Positions 56,338 to 64,000 of a stretch of DNA of 64,000 nucleotides are shown piece by piece. Under the pieces are notes generated by a model, which saw only the letters and a program-made list of their open reading frames with translations, did not search any database and was not told the DNA's origin. Location: NCBI GenBank assembly GCA_023910605.1, contig JAAVVV010000001.1:1106698-1170697 (forward strand). Reading direction: 5' to 3'. Source of the DNA: Bosea sp. (in: a-proteobacteria) (GTDB lineage: Bacteria > Pseudomonadota > Alphaproteobacteria > Rhizobiales > Beijerinckiaceae). The translations under genes and the position numbers were made by a program. Position 1 is the first letter of the stretch, and the number at the start of each line of letters is the position of its first letter.

Positions 56338-56988
56338 TCAACGGGATGTGAGGCAGGTTGCTGCCAGCTTCTGGAAGGCGCGGGCGCGGTGCGACAGGCC
56401 CTCGCTGCCATCGGCGGGAATGCCGTGCTTCTCCTCGGCGCTCATTTCGCCGAATGTGCGGCCATGCCCGTCTGGCAAAAACATCGGATCGTAGCCGAAG
56501 CCGGCCGCACCGCGCGGCGGCCAGACGCAAACGCCATGCACGCGCCCCTCGAACAGTTCCTGGTGGCCATCCGGCCAGGCCAGGACGAGCGCGGAGACGA
56601 AATGCGCGCGCCACTGGGCTTCCGGCACCTGACGCTTGGCCAATTCGCTGATGACCCGGCCCATGGCGGCGCCGAAATCGCGCGGATGGCCGGCCCAGTC
56701 GGCGGTGAACAGACCCGGCGCGCCATCCAGCGCATCGACGCAAAGCCCGGAGTCATCGGCCAGCGCCTGCAGCCCGGTGGCGCTGGCCGCCGCCTGCGCC
56801 TTCAGCGCGGCGTTCTCGGCGAACATCCAGCCCGTCTCGGCGGGCTCGGGCAGGCCCAGCGCGCCAGCGGAGGCCGTCTCGATGCCGTATGGTGCAAGAA
56901 GCGCCGTCATCTCCACGAGCTTGCCGGCATTGTGCGTGGCGATGACGAGCTTGCCCGTGAGCGAGCGATGGCTGGCTGGCGCGATCAT
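56338..56988 (-). CDS. rdgB: dITP/XTP pyrophosphatase
   Basis: 216 aa. Removes non-canonical purine triphosphates to protect DNA and RNA. Family motifs [33 protein letters not shown] and [15 protein letters not shown] are present, and SHRARAF is near the C-terminus. Its ATG overlaps the rph stop by 4 bases, the usual rph-rdgB coupling. Confidence 0.96.
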   Translation of the reverse strand: MIAPASHRSLTGKLVIATHNAGKLVEMTALLAPYGIETASAGALGLPEPAETGWMFAENAALKAQAAASATGLQALADDSGLCVDALDGAPGLFTADWAGHPRDFGAAMGRVISELAKRQVPEAQWRAHFVSALVLAWPDGHQELFEGRVHGVCVWPPRGAAGFGYDPMFLPDGHGRTFGEMSAEEKHGIPADGSEGLSHRARAFQKLAATCLTSR

Positions 56989-57704
56989 CCCGACACGGCG
57001 GCCTTCTGCAACGCCACGAGATCGGCAATGCCGGCCTTGGCCAGCGCCATCATCGCCGAGAGCTGCTCTTCCGAGAACGGTTCGCCCTCGGCGGTTCCCT
57101 GCACCTCGACGATGCCGCCGCGGCCCGTCATCACGAAGTTGGCGTCGGTCTGCGCGCCCGAATCCTCGATATAGTCGAGGTCGAGCACAGGCTGGCCCGC
57201 CACGATTCCGCAGGAGATCGCGGCGACATGATCCTTGAGCGGCTGGCGGCCCTGCAGCATGGCGCGGCCTTCCATCCATTTCAGCGCATCGTGAAGCGCC
57301 ACCCATGCGCCGGTGATCGAAGCCGTGCGCGTGCCGCCATCGGCCTGGATCACGTCGCAATCGACCACGATCTGCTTTTCGCCCAGCGCGCCGAGGTCCA
57401 CCACCGCGCGCAGCGAGCGCCCGATCAGGCGCTGGATTTCCTGGGTGCGCCCCGAGGGCTTGCCGGTCGTCGACTCGCGCCTGGTGCGCTCAAGCGTGGC
57501 GCGCGGAAGCATCGCGTACTCGGCCGTGACCCAGCCCTTGCCCGTGCCGCGCAGCCAGGGCGGGCCCTTCTCCTCCACCGAGGCGGCGCAGAGGACACGC
57601 GTGTCGCCGAAGGTGACAAGGCATGAGCCTTCCGCATAGCGCACCACGCCGCGCTCCAGCGTCACCGGACGCATCGCGTTGGGCAGTCGTTTCGATGGGC
57701 GCAT
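56985..57704 (-). CDS. rph: Ribonuclease PH
   Basis: 239 aa. Phosphorolytic 3' exonuclease that trims tRNA precursors and decays structured [22 protein letters not shown], the basic [20 protein letters not shown] stretch (cut here to its ends) and [20 protein letters not shown] are present. ATG at 57704 gives [14 protein letters not shown], the standard start; the frame beyond it is chance. Head of rph-rdgB-MBL. Confidence 0.96.
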   Translation of the reverse strand: MRPSKRLPNAMRPVTLERGVVRYAEGSCLVTFGDTRVLCAASVEEKGPPWLRGTGKGWVTAEYAMLPRATLERTRRESTTGKPSGRTQEIQRLIGRSLRAVVDLGALGEKQIVVDCDVIQADGGTRTASITGAWVALHDALKWMEGRAMLQGRQPLKDHVAAISCGIVAGQPVLDLDYIEDSGAQTDANFVMTGRGGIVEVQGTAEGEPFSEEQLSAMMALAKAGIADLVALQKAAVSG

Positions 57705-57934
57705 GGGGGCTCCTGCGATGTCTGGCGCTCCGCTTGGCGCCTGCAACGGCGTCTCTAGGGGCGCGGGCCCCATGGCGCAAGCGGCGCGGCGTCGCCGCCT
57801 CACGCGAACCGATCGGGTCCATCAGCCATTGTCATCCATCGAAGGGGCGAGGGCGGTTGACGCCGCCGCCGAAAAGCCGAAACCATGGCGGGCCTGGGCA
57901 GCGCGATCGTCGCAGGCTGGATGAGGAGGCTGAC

Positions 57935-58801
57935 ATGGCATGGTATTCTCAAACCTGGAACTGGCTCGACGGCGAGTGGCTCGACGGCAATCCCGGCATC
58001 ATGGGCCCGCGCACGCACGGCGCATGGCTGGCCTCCACCGTGTTCGACGGCGCCCGCATCTTCGACGGCATGATGCCCGACATGGATCGCCATGCCGCCC
58101 GCGTGAACCGTTCCGCCGAGGGCATGGGCCTCAACCCGACCATCGCGGCCGATGACATCGTGTCTCTGGCGCGCGAGGGCGCGCGCAAGTTCGCGCCCGG
58201 CAAGGCGATCTACGTCAAGCCAATGTACTGGGGCGAGGCCGACGGGCCGTCCACGATCATGGCCGATCCTGAGTCCACCCGCTTCTGCCTGTGCCTGTTC
58301 GAGGCCGCGATGCCTCCGCCCACCGTGGGCTTCTCGGTGACGCTGTCGAAGTTCCGCCGGCCCACGCCCGAGACGATGCCGACCGACTCAAAGGCCGGCT
58401 GCCTCTATCCCAACAATGCCCGCGCCCTGCGCGCCGCCAAGCAGTCCGGCTTCGACAACGCGCTTGTCCTCGACATGCTCGGCAATGTCGCCGAGACCAC
58501 GACCTCGAATGTCTTCATGGTCAAGGACGGGGTGGTGAAGACCCCTGCCATCAATGGCACCTTCCTCAACGGGATCACGCGCCAGCGCACCATCGCGCTG
58601 CTCAGGGCGGAGGGTTACACGGTCGAGGAAACGACGCTGCGCTATGGCGATTTCGAGGCCGCGGACGAGATCTTCTCGTCAGGCAATTATTCCAAGGTCA
58701 TGCCGATCACCCGCATCGACGACCGCGAATTGCAGCCAGGCCCGATCACGCGGAAGGCCCGCGAACTCTACATGGACTTCGCACTCGCGGCGAAGGTCTG
58801 A
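57935..58801 (+). CDS. ilvE: Branched-chain amino acid aminotransferase
   Basis: 288 aa, PLP fold-type IV. Final step of valine, leucine and isoleucine synthesis. The PLP lysine is in DSKAGCLYPNNARALR; NVAETTTSNVFMVKDG and TPAINGTFLNGITRQR are typical. AGGAGG lies 5 bases before the ATG at 57935, fixing the start. D-amino-acid aminotransferases share the fold, but the sequence fits the Rhizobiales branched-chain type. Convergent with murJ, 14 bases apart. Confidence 0.93.
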   Translation: MAWYSQTWNWLDGEWLDGNPGIMGPRTHGAWLASTVFDGARIFDGMMPDMDRHAARVNRSAEGMGLNPTIAADDIVSLAREGARKFAPGKAIYVKPMYWGEADGPSTIMADPESTRFCLCLFEAAMPPPTVGFSVTLSKFRRPTPETMPTDSKAGCLYPNNARALRAAKQSGFDNALVLDMLGNVAETTTSNVFMVKDGVVKTPAINGTFLNGITRQRTIALLRAEGYTVEETTLRYGDFEAADEIFSSGNYSKVMPITRIDDRELQPGPITRKARELYMDFALAAKV

Positions 58802-58815
58802 AGACGCGAGCCGGC

Positions 58816-60405
58816 TTACAGGCCTTGCGAGGGCTCGCTGGCCCCGCTGCCGGCCTCTCGCGGCGTGCGGCCCCTGCGTCCGGGCAGCCTGAGATCAAAG
58901 CGCAGCTGCCGGGCCAGCGCCCAGGCGGCTGCGCCATAGGCCAGCATCGCCGGGGCTCCAAGGAGGATCGCCGCTGCCAGCGCCTGCTCGCGCGGCAGCA
59001 ACGAGGCGGCCTGTTCGGCGAGGGGACGGGCCGTCAGGACGCAAAGCTCGAAGGCGATGGCGCCGGCGAAGGCGATGATCGCGGCCTTGACCAGCGTGTT
59101 GTCGGGCGTTGTCCAGCCGCGCCGCGCCGCCAGCGCATAAAGGATGCCGAGGTTGACCCAGGCTCCTATGGAGGTGGACAGCGCAAGGCCCGCCGCGCCC
59201 ATCTCTCCCGACAGAACGATCTTGAGAGCCACGTTGACGCCGAGCGCCGTGAGCGAGGCGATGACGGGCGTGGCTGTGTCGCCGCGCGCGAAGAAGCTGG
59301 CCACCACGGAGCGGATGAGAAGCACCGGCGTCAGGCCCACCGCGTAGGCGAGCAGCACGACCGCCGCGCCGTCGGCCGCCGCCGCATCGAAGGCGCCGCG
59401 GCCGAACAGGGCCCGCACCAGCAGGTCCGGCATGGTGAGGAAGGCCGCGACGAAGGGCAGCGACAGGATCAGCGTCATGCCGATGGCGCGGTTCTGCTCG
59501 TGATGCGCCGCGCCCTCCTGGCCTGCCGCAATCAGCCGGCTCATCGTGGGCAGCACCACGGTTCCGGCCGCGATGCCGATGACGCCTACCGGCAGCTGGT
59601 AGATGCGGTCGGCATAGTAGATGGCCGCATAGGACCCTGACGGCAGGAAGGAGGCGAGAATCGTATCGGCCAGCACCGCGATCTGCACCCCGGCGGAACC
59701 CAGCACGGCCGGCCCCAGTGCGGTGAGGAACTGCTTGACGTCCCCGTCCACGGCAGGGCGGGTCAGGGTCGCCATCACCCCCGCGCGTCGGGCGACGAGC
59801 GTCAGCAGCGCCCATTCCGCTACCCCCGCGATCGCGACGCCCCAGGCTGCGGCATGGGCCGCGCTGGGAAAGAGAAAGGCCACCGCCATGGCCGCCACCA
59901 CCGACACATTGAGCAGCACCGGCGCGAAGGCCGCGGCGGCGAACTTGTCGACGGCATTGAGCAGCCCCGCCTGCAGCGTCACCAGCGTGATGAACAGCAG
60001 ATAGGGAAAGGCGATGCGCGCCAGCGCCACGGTCAGCGCAAGCTGGTCCGGGTTTGCGCGCTGCCCGGGCGCGATCGCGGCCACGATCCACGGCATGAAG
60101 GGCAGGGCCAGCGCCAGGATGCCCAGCTGGACCAGAAGAATCAGCGTGAAGACGCGGTCCGCGAAAAGCTGGGCTGCGGCCACGCCGGCCTGCTCGCGCA
60201 GCCGCGCATAGGAGGGAATGAAGGCGGAGGAAAAGGCGCCTTCGCCGAAGATGGCCCTGAACTGGTTGGGCAGCCTTTGCGCGATCACGAAGGCGTCCAT
60301 CATGGCGCTGGCGCCCAGCACGGCCGCCAGCATGATGTCGCGGACGAAACCGGTGAGCCGCGAAAGCAGCGTGAATCCGCCAACAGAGAGAATCTTCTTG
60401 AACAT
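58816..60405 (-). CDS. murJ: Lipid II flippase MurJ
   Basis: 529 aa, about 14 membrane helices. Moves lipid II across the inner membrane for peptidoglycan synthesis. The N-terminus FTLLSRLTGFVRDIMLAAVL (cut to 20) and FGEGAFSSAFIPSY are MviN/MurJ signatures with the arginines of the central cavity. The C-terminal tail GRRGRTPREAGSGA is soluble. A glycosyltransferase gene lies 63 bases upstream on the same strand. Confidence 0.95.
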   Translation of the reverse strand: MFKKILSVGGFTLLSRLTGFVRDIMLAAVLGASAMMDAFVIAQRLPNQFRAIFGEGAFSSAFIPSYARLREQAGVAAAQLFADRVFTLILLVQLGILALALPFMPWIVAAIAPGQRANPDQLALTVALARIAFPYLLFITLVTLQAGLLNAVDKFAAAAFAPVLLNVSVVAAMAVAFLFPSAAHAAAWGVAIAGVAEWALLTLVARRAGVMATLTRPAVDGDVKQFLTALGPAVLGSAGVQIAVLADTILASFLPSGSYAAIYYADRIYQLPVGVIGIAAGTVVLPTMSRLIAAGQEGAAHHEQNRAIGMTLILSLPFVAAFLTMPDLLVRALFGRGAFDAAAADGAAVVLLAYAVGLTPVLLIRSVVASFFARGDTATPVIASLTALGVNVALKIVLSGEMGAAGLALSTSIGAWVNLGILYALAARRGWTTPDNTLVKAAIIAFAGAIAFELCVLTARPLAEQAASLLPREQALAAAILLGAPAMLAYGAAAWALARQLRFDLRLPGRRGRTPREAGSGASEPSQGL

Positions 60406-60468
60406 GGGCGATTGGAACCGTCGCGCGGCTGGGACGGCCGGTCAACTCCAGCCGCCGCAGCCCTGGCG

Positions 60469-61494
60469 TCAGCCGTGGCCCTGCTGAAGCGCCGGGCGCG
60501 GCGTTTGCCGCTCGTCGCGCGCCGCGCCGACATCGATGCCGTCGAGGCCGACGCGCTCGCCGACGAGGTAGAGCGGGCGGCGCTTCACCTCCGCGAAGAT
60601 GCGCCCGACATATTCGCCGATCATGCCCAGCGAGATGAGCTGGATGCCCGAGAAGAACATGATCGAAACCACCAGCGTGGGAAAGCCCGGCAGATCGGTG
60701 CCGAATAGCAGCGTGCGCAGCGCAAAGTAGATCGCAGCGGCCGTGGCGAGGCAGGCGATCATCACCCCGAAATAGGTGGCGATCTTCAGCGGCACCGTCG
60801 AGAAGGACGAAATCCCGTCGAAGGCGAAGCTGAACAGCTTTCGATAATTGAACTTGGTGGCGCCATGCAGGCGCTCGGCGACCTGAAACTCGACGCCAAT
60901 GCTGCGGAAGCCCACCCAGGCGTAGAGCCCCTTGGAGAAGCGGGCGCGCTCGCCCATGGCGCACAGGGCATCGACGGCCTTGCGGTCCATCAGGCGGAAA
61001 TCGCCTGCGCCCTCCGGTAGTTGCGTCTCGCCGAACCGCTCGAACAGGCGATAGAAGGCGCGGGCGAAGCTGCGCTTGACGCGGCCTTCGCCGTCCCGGT
61101 CCGAGCGCACGCCGTAGACCATGCCGTAGCCCTCGCGCCAGCGGGCGAGGAAGGTCACCAGAACGGCCGGCGGATGCTGAAGGTCCGCGTCCATGATGGC
61201 CACCGCACGACCCCTGGCATGGTCGAGCCCGGCGGCGATGGCGATCTCCTTCCCGAAATTGCGGCTGAAGGAGACAGCGCGGAGCCGACCGTCCTCGGCA
61301 TTCATCTGGCGGATCACGGCCAGCGAATCGTCGGCGCTGCCGTCATCGACGAAGATCACTTCCCAGCCTTCTGCCTCGCGCTCAAGCACCGGGCGCAAGG
61401 CGTCCATCAGCGGGCGAAGGTTCCGCGCCTCGTTGAAGACGGGGATCACCACGGAAACTTCGATGCCGGGATCTGTCCTGACCGCCTGAACCAC
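60469..61494 (-). CDS. Membrane-anchored GT2 glycosyltransferase (polyprenyl-phosphate type)
   Basis: 341 aa from a GTG at 61494, chosen because AGGAAG lies 9 bases upstream. GT-A fold: VSVVIPVFNEARNLRPL, FVDDGSADDS, the DxD motif in MDADLQHPP, and SRNFGKEIAIAAGLDHARG. Two C-terminal membrane helices (YFGVMIACLATAAAIYFALR and LVVSIMFFSGIQLISLGMIG) end in a cytoplasmic tail. This is the DPM1/GtrB/ArnC plan, which loads a sugar onto undecaprenyl phosphate. Divergent from a YdjC-type deacetylase, with which it probably works. Confidence 0.9.
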   Translation of the reverse strand: MVQAVRTDPGIEVSVVIPVFNEARNLRPLMDALRPVLEREAEGWEVIFVDDGSADDSLAVIRQMNAEDGRLRAVSFSRNFGKEIAIAAGLDHARGRAVAIMDADLQHPPAVLVTFLARWREGYGMVYGVRSDRDGEGRVKRSFARAFYRLFERFGETQLPEGAGDFRLMDRKAVDALCAMGERARFSKGLYAWVGFRSIGVEFQVAERLHGATKFNYRKLFSFAFDGISSFSTVPLKIATYFGVMIACLATAAAIYFALRTLLFGTDLPGFPTLVVSIMFFSGIQLISLGMIGEYVGRIFAEVKRRPLYLVGERVGLDGIDVGAARDERQTPRPALQQGHG

Positions 61495-61627
61495 GCTAAT
61501 CTTCCTGTCAGCCGCGAGCCGCAGCGGCGTACAAAAGCCGATCGTGACGCCTGCGGCAAGCTTGGCTGTGGCCGGCCGCGCCCGGGCGGCCTGCAAATGT
61601 CAGTGTCTGCATGGAAATGAACGGAAG

Positions 61628-62482
61628 ATGAGCCGCCTCGTCCTGTGCGCCGATGATTACGCCCTCACCGATGGGGTGAGCCGGGCGATCCTCGAACTGC
61701 TCGCATCGCGACGCATCAGCGCCACCGGCGCGATGACCTCCCGCCCCGGCTGGAAGGGCTGGGCAGCGCCTCTGCTGGTCTATGCCGATGTTGCCGATCT
61801 GGGCGTGCACCTCAACCTGACCTGCGCCGCGCCGCTGGGCTCTATGCCCAATCTGTGCCGCGAAGGGCGCTTCCCGGGCCTGCGGACCGTGATAAGGGCC
61901 GCGCTGACCTCGGCCGCCGCGCGGGACGAGATTGCGCGCGAGATCGCGCGCCAGCTCGCCGCCTTCGAGGACGCCACCGGCCGCGCGCCGGATTTCATCG
62001 ATGGCCATCAGCATGTCCATGCCATGCCCGGCGTCCGCTCGCTGCTGCTGGATGCGGTCGCGCGGCGCTATGCGCCCGGCAGCCTCTACATTCGCGATCC
62101 GGCCGACAGCATCGCGGCCATTAGAAACCGTGGCGTGGCGGTGCCCAAGGCGCTCGTCATTGCGGCCCTTTCGCGCGGCTTCGGCAGTGCGGCGCGGAAG
62201 AGGGGCTTTCCGGTGAATGCGGGCTTCTCAGGCATCTCGCCTTTCGATCCGGCGCGGGATTTCGCGCGTGATCTCGAGCGCTTCGTGATCGCGCCCGGCC
62301 CCCGGCATCTGATGATGTGCCATCCGGGCTTCGTCGACGACGAGCTGAGGGCGCTCGATCCGGTCGTGGAGACACGGATGCAGGAATTTGAAGTGCTGCG
62401 GCACGGCGCGCTGCCGGGTGGGTTCCAGCCCGCGCGGTTCAGCCAGCTTGTGACGCTGCCCGGTGGCGCGGCGGTCGCCTGA
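61628..62482 (+). CDS. YdjC/ChbG/HpnK-type carbohydrate deacetylase
   Basis: 284 aa. Metal-dependent deacetylase family: ADDYALTDGVSRAI with the metal aspartate, GVHLNLTC, IDGHQHVHAMPG and MMCHPGFVDD with the histidines. Members remove N-acetyl groups from chitobiose, hopanoid sugars or lipid-linked sugars. It starts 133 bp from the divergent GT2 gene, hinting that it trims the sugar that enzyme attaches. A C-rich metal or signal region is absent; cytoplasmic. Confidence 0.87.
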   Translation: MSRLVLCADDYALTDGVSRAILELLASRRISATGAMTSRPGWKGWAAPLLVYADVADLGVHLNLTCAAPLGSMPNLCREGRFPGLRTVIRAALTSAAARDEIAREIARQLAAFEDATGRAPDFIDGHQHVHAMPGVRSLLLDAVARRYAPGSLYIRDPADSIAAIRNRGVAVPKALVIAALSRGFGSAARKRGFPVNAGFSGISPFDPARDFARDLERFVIAPGPRHLMMCHPGFVDDELRALDPVVETRMQEFEVLRHGALPGGFQPARFSQLVTLPGGAAVA

Positions 62483-62506
62483 CGCCAGCCGGGCACCGGC
62501 ATGACA

Positions 62507-62533
62507 AGGGCGGGACGCAAAAGCGCCCGCCCT
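62507..62533. terminator. Hairpin between convergent genes
   Basis: AGGGCGGG (62507-62514) pairs with CCCGCCCT (62526-62533), with an inner CGC/GCG pair, an A4 loop and one bulged base. It lies between the converging deacetylase and sodB genes and could end transcription from both sides, though no T-run follows. Confidence 0.6.
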
Positions 62534-62552
62534 GTCGATGCCCGAAGAGTTA

Positions 62553-63152
62553 TCAGGCGATGGCTTCGCCATAGAGCTTGGCCACGTATTCCCAGTTCAC
62601 CAGGCTCTCGATGAAGGCCTTGCAGTAGTCCGGGCGACGGTTGCGGTAGTCGATGTAGTAGGAATGCTCCCACACGTCGTTGCCGAGAATCGGCCTGGCG
62701 CCATGCACCAGCGGGCTCTCTCCGTTCGGCGTCTTCATCACCACGATCTTGCCGTTCTGTACGGCCAGCCAGTGCCAGCCCGACCCGAACTGGCCGACGC
62801 CGGCCGCGATGAAGTCCTCCTTCATCTTCTCGATCGAGCCGAAGGCGTCGACGATGGCCTTCTCGAGGGCGCCCGGGATCGGGCCGCCGCCATTGGGCTT
62901 CATCCAGTGCCAGAAATGCATGTGGTTGTAGTGCTGGCCGGCATTGTTGAAGAGGGCGGCGTTCTTGCCGAACGAGCCCTTGACGATGTCCTCAAGGCTC
63001 TTGCCCTCGAACTCCGTGCCCTTGATCAGGTTGTTGCCGTTGTTGACGTAGGCGAGGTGATGCTTGTCGTGATGATACTCCAGCGTCTCCTTCGACATGT
63101 AGGGCTGGAGCGCGTCGTGGGCATAGGGCAGGTCGGGCAGCGTGAAGGACAT
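62553..63152 (-). CDS. sodB: Superoxide dismutase, Fe/Mn type
   Basis: 199 aa. Converts superoxide to oxygen and peroxide. Metal ligands: His in LEYHHDKHHLAYV, His in NHMHFWHWM, and Asp/His in DVWEHSYYIDY. GSGWHWLAV is typical. FNNAGQHYNH with the QH pattern suggests the iron form, but cambialistic use cannot be ruled out. GGGAGAG lies before the ATG at 63152. Confidence 0.96.
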   Translation of the reverse strand: MSFTLPDLPYAHDALQPYMSKETLEYHHDKHHLAYVNNGNNLIKGTEFEGKSLEDIVKGSFGKNAALFNNAGQHYNHMHFWHWMKPNGGGPIPGALEKAIVDAFGSIEKMKEDFIAAGVGQFGSGWHWLAVQNGKIVVMKTPNGESPLVHGARPILGNDVWEHSYYIDYRNRRPDYCKAFIESLVNWEYVAKLYGEAIA

Positions 63153-63262
63153 GGATCTCTCCCAGTGTGGCGTGGATATGGGGGCGGCCCGGCCCGCGAT
63201 GGGTTCGGGCCAGACCCCGTGGTGCTGACGCGCGCCCGTTTGCCGGGAGCAGCTCGTTCGGA

Positions 63263-63291
63263 TAGTTAGGCCTCCGTCGGGCCAAGGACAA
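63263..63291 (-). promoter_or_regulatory. Candidate sodB promoter
   Basis: Minus strand TTGTCC (63286-63291), 17-base spacer, TAACTA (63263-63268). It would give a leader of about 105 bases before the sodB ATG. Confidence 0.5.
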
Positions 63292-63311
63292 CCGCCGAGC
63301 CGTCGCAGGAT

Positions 63312-63340
63312 TTGGCTTTGCATGCGTTCATGGCTACAAT
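63312..63340 (+). promoter_or_regulatory. Candidate promoter of the last gene
   Basis: TTGGCT (63312-63317), 17-base spacer, TACAAT (63335-63340), about 40 bp before the TTG start at 63383. The -10 is close to consensus. Confidence 0.55.
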
Positions 63341-63382
63341 CGTGTCATATGACCGCCTTGCCGGTCGATTGGAGACGGTGCG

Positions 63383-64000
63383 TTGGGGTTGATTTCGCAG
63401 TTGCTTGGGCTGTTTCTGCTTGTGGCAGGCTTCGGCCTGGGAGTCTGGGGCGCGCCGTATTACATGCTCGACTGGGGTGGCGTCCTGGTTGTCACGGGCA
63501 CCATCCTCGCCTCGTGCGGGTTGATCGTGCTTCTTTTGGGCACCCTGTTGCTCAGGATATCGTCGCTCGCGGCCGAAATGTCCGCCCTCCGATCCGCCAC
63601 GCTCTCGCCGCCCGGCTTCGATCCGCAATCCGCGCATGAGGCCTTGGCGATTGACGCGCATGCAGCGGCGCCTGGCCCCGCTGACAGCCAGTTCGAGCTC
63701 GACATCGCGCGGGCCCAGCTCAAACCGCCGGCGCTGGCTGCATCGGCGCAGGACCGCCCGGCGCCCGATCGCGGCGCCATCGCGGTTCCGGCCGTGGCCG
63801 CCGCCGGCGCGCTCGCCGTGGCTGCGCAGAGCATCTTCAGCGCCGTGAGCCCGTCTGCCTCCGACCGGCCGGCAGCAGACGAGGACACAGCCGGAGGCCG
63901 CGTCGATCCATCCTTCTGGGCAGCCGACGTCCCGGCCGGCGTGGCGGATGACGCAGCTCCTGCTTATCACGGTCCGGCTCATGCAGGCCCGGCTTACGAC
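63383..64000 (+). CDS. Two-helix membrane protein, cut by the window end
   Basis: 206 codons open to the last base. A TTG at 63383 with GGAG 8 bases upstream is the likely start. Two membrane segments come first (LISQLLGLFLLVAGFGLGVW and GGVLVVTGTILASCGLIVLL), then a short helix (AAEMSALRSATLSP) and a long Ala/Pro-rich cytoplasmic tail with few motifs (HEALAIDAHAAAPGPADSQF, DRPAADEDTAGGRVDPSFWA). Resembles the membrane-plus-disordered-tail proteins common in Rhizobiales; no function recognised. Its C-terminus is outside the window. Confidence 0.7.
   Translation, partial: MGLISQLLGLFLLVAGFGLGVWGAPYYMLDWGGVLVVTGTILASCGLIVLLLGTLLLRISSLAAEMSALRSATLSPPGFDPQSAHEALAIDAHAAAPGPADSQFELDIARAQLKPPALAASAQDRPAPDRGAIAVPAVAAAGALAVAAQSIFSAVSPSASDRPAADEDTAGGRVDPSFWAADVPAGVADDAAPAYHGPAHAGPAYD

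Noticed and set aside
63153..63382. tRNA or small RNA gene in the sodB upstream gap
   Set aside because: No cloverleaf, no CCA-adjacent stem and no terminator; the two promoters account for the conserved-looking parts.

Overview
The window is dense, GC-rich chromosomal DNA. Its gene content and order point to an alphaproteobacterium, most likely of the order Hyphomicrobiales (Rhizobiales). The markers are argD-argF-hslO, lptC-lptA-lptB-rpoN-hpf-ptsN, coaBC-dut, ubiE-ubiB divergent from mutM, rph-rdgB, hmgA-fahA-maiA with a DUF2783 gene, and class I fumarase. Genus is not claimed. I see no rRNA, tRNA, CRISPR array, phage or replication origin.

Layout. 1-9.7 kb: thiol-fold isomerase, arginine biosynthesis plus Hsp33, pgi, an FAD-linked oxidase, rlmD and a first cysteine synthase. 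9.7-12.1 kb: a one-domain voltage-gated cation channel with an unusual aspartate-rich filter, then a second cysteine synthase under an Rrf2-type regulator. 12.1-20.6 kb: dut, coaBC, AMP nucleosidase, ubiquinone genes, mutM, patatin and 3-hydroxybutyrate dehydrogenase. 20.8-25.0 kb: kynureninase-like enzyme, asd, fumarase. 25.1-31.3 kb: the lpt-rpoN-hpf-ptsN block and a short RNase D. 31.6-40.1 kb: catabolic genes on the plus strand, namely an altronate dehydratase-type enzyme with a sugar kinase, then homogentisate breakdown (hmgA, fahA, maiA) extended by an MBL-fold protein with altered metal ligands, an FAD monooxygenase and a DUF2783 protein. 40.1-42.5 kb: valine-type catabolism. 42.6-45.0 kb: phasin-like protein, prmB and an EamA transporter behind a 15-bp minisatellite.

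45.1-52.3 kb is the most variable part. A GNAT gene, which follows an XRE-cupin regulator gene, is split by a 1.16-kb IS630-family element, and both halves can be rejoined in frame. After lepA comes a compact restriction-modification island (C5 methyltransferase, DUF4928 protein, Vsr repair nuclease) with overlapping genes and visibly lower GC.

52.4-64.0 kb: periplasmic sulfite dehydrogenase with its cytochrome c, an L,D-transpeptidase, an MBL hydrolase, rdgB, rph, a branched-chain aminotransferase, murJ, a membrane-anchored GT2 glycosyltransferase divergent from a YdjC-type deacetylase, Fe/Mn superoxide dismutase, and a membrane protein cut by the window end.

The best candidates for something undescribed are the calcium-channel-like filter of the ion channel, the extra genes of the homogentisate cluster, the cysK leader in which a hairpin covers the ribosome binding site, and the DUF4928 restriction island. 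All functions are read from sequence alone; no database search was run.
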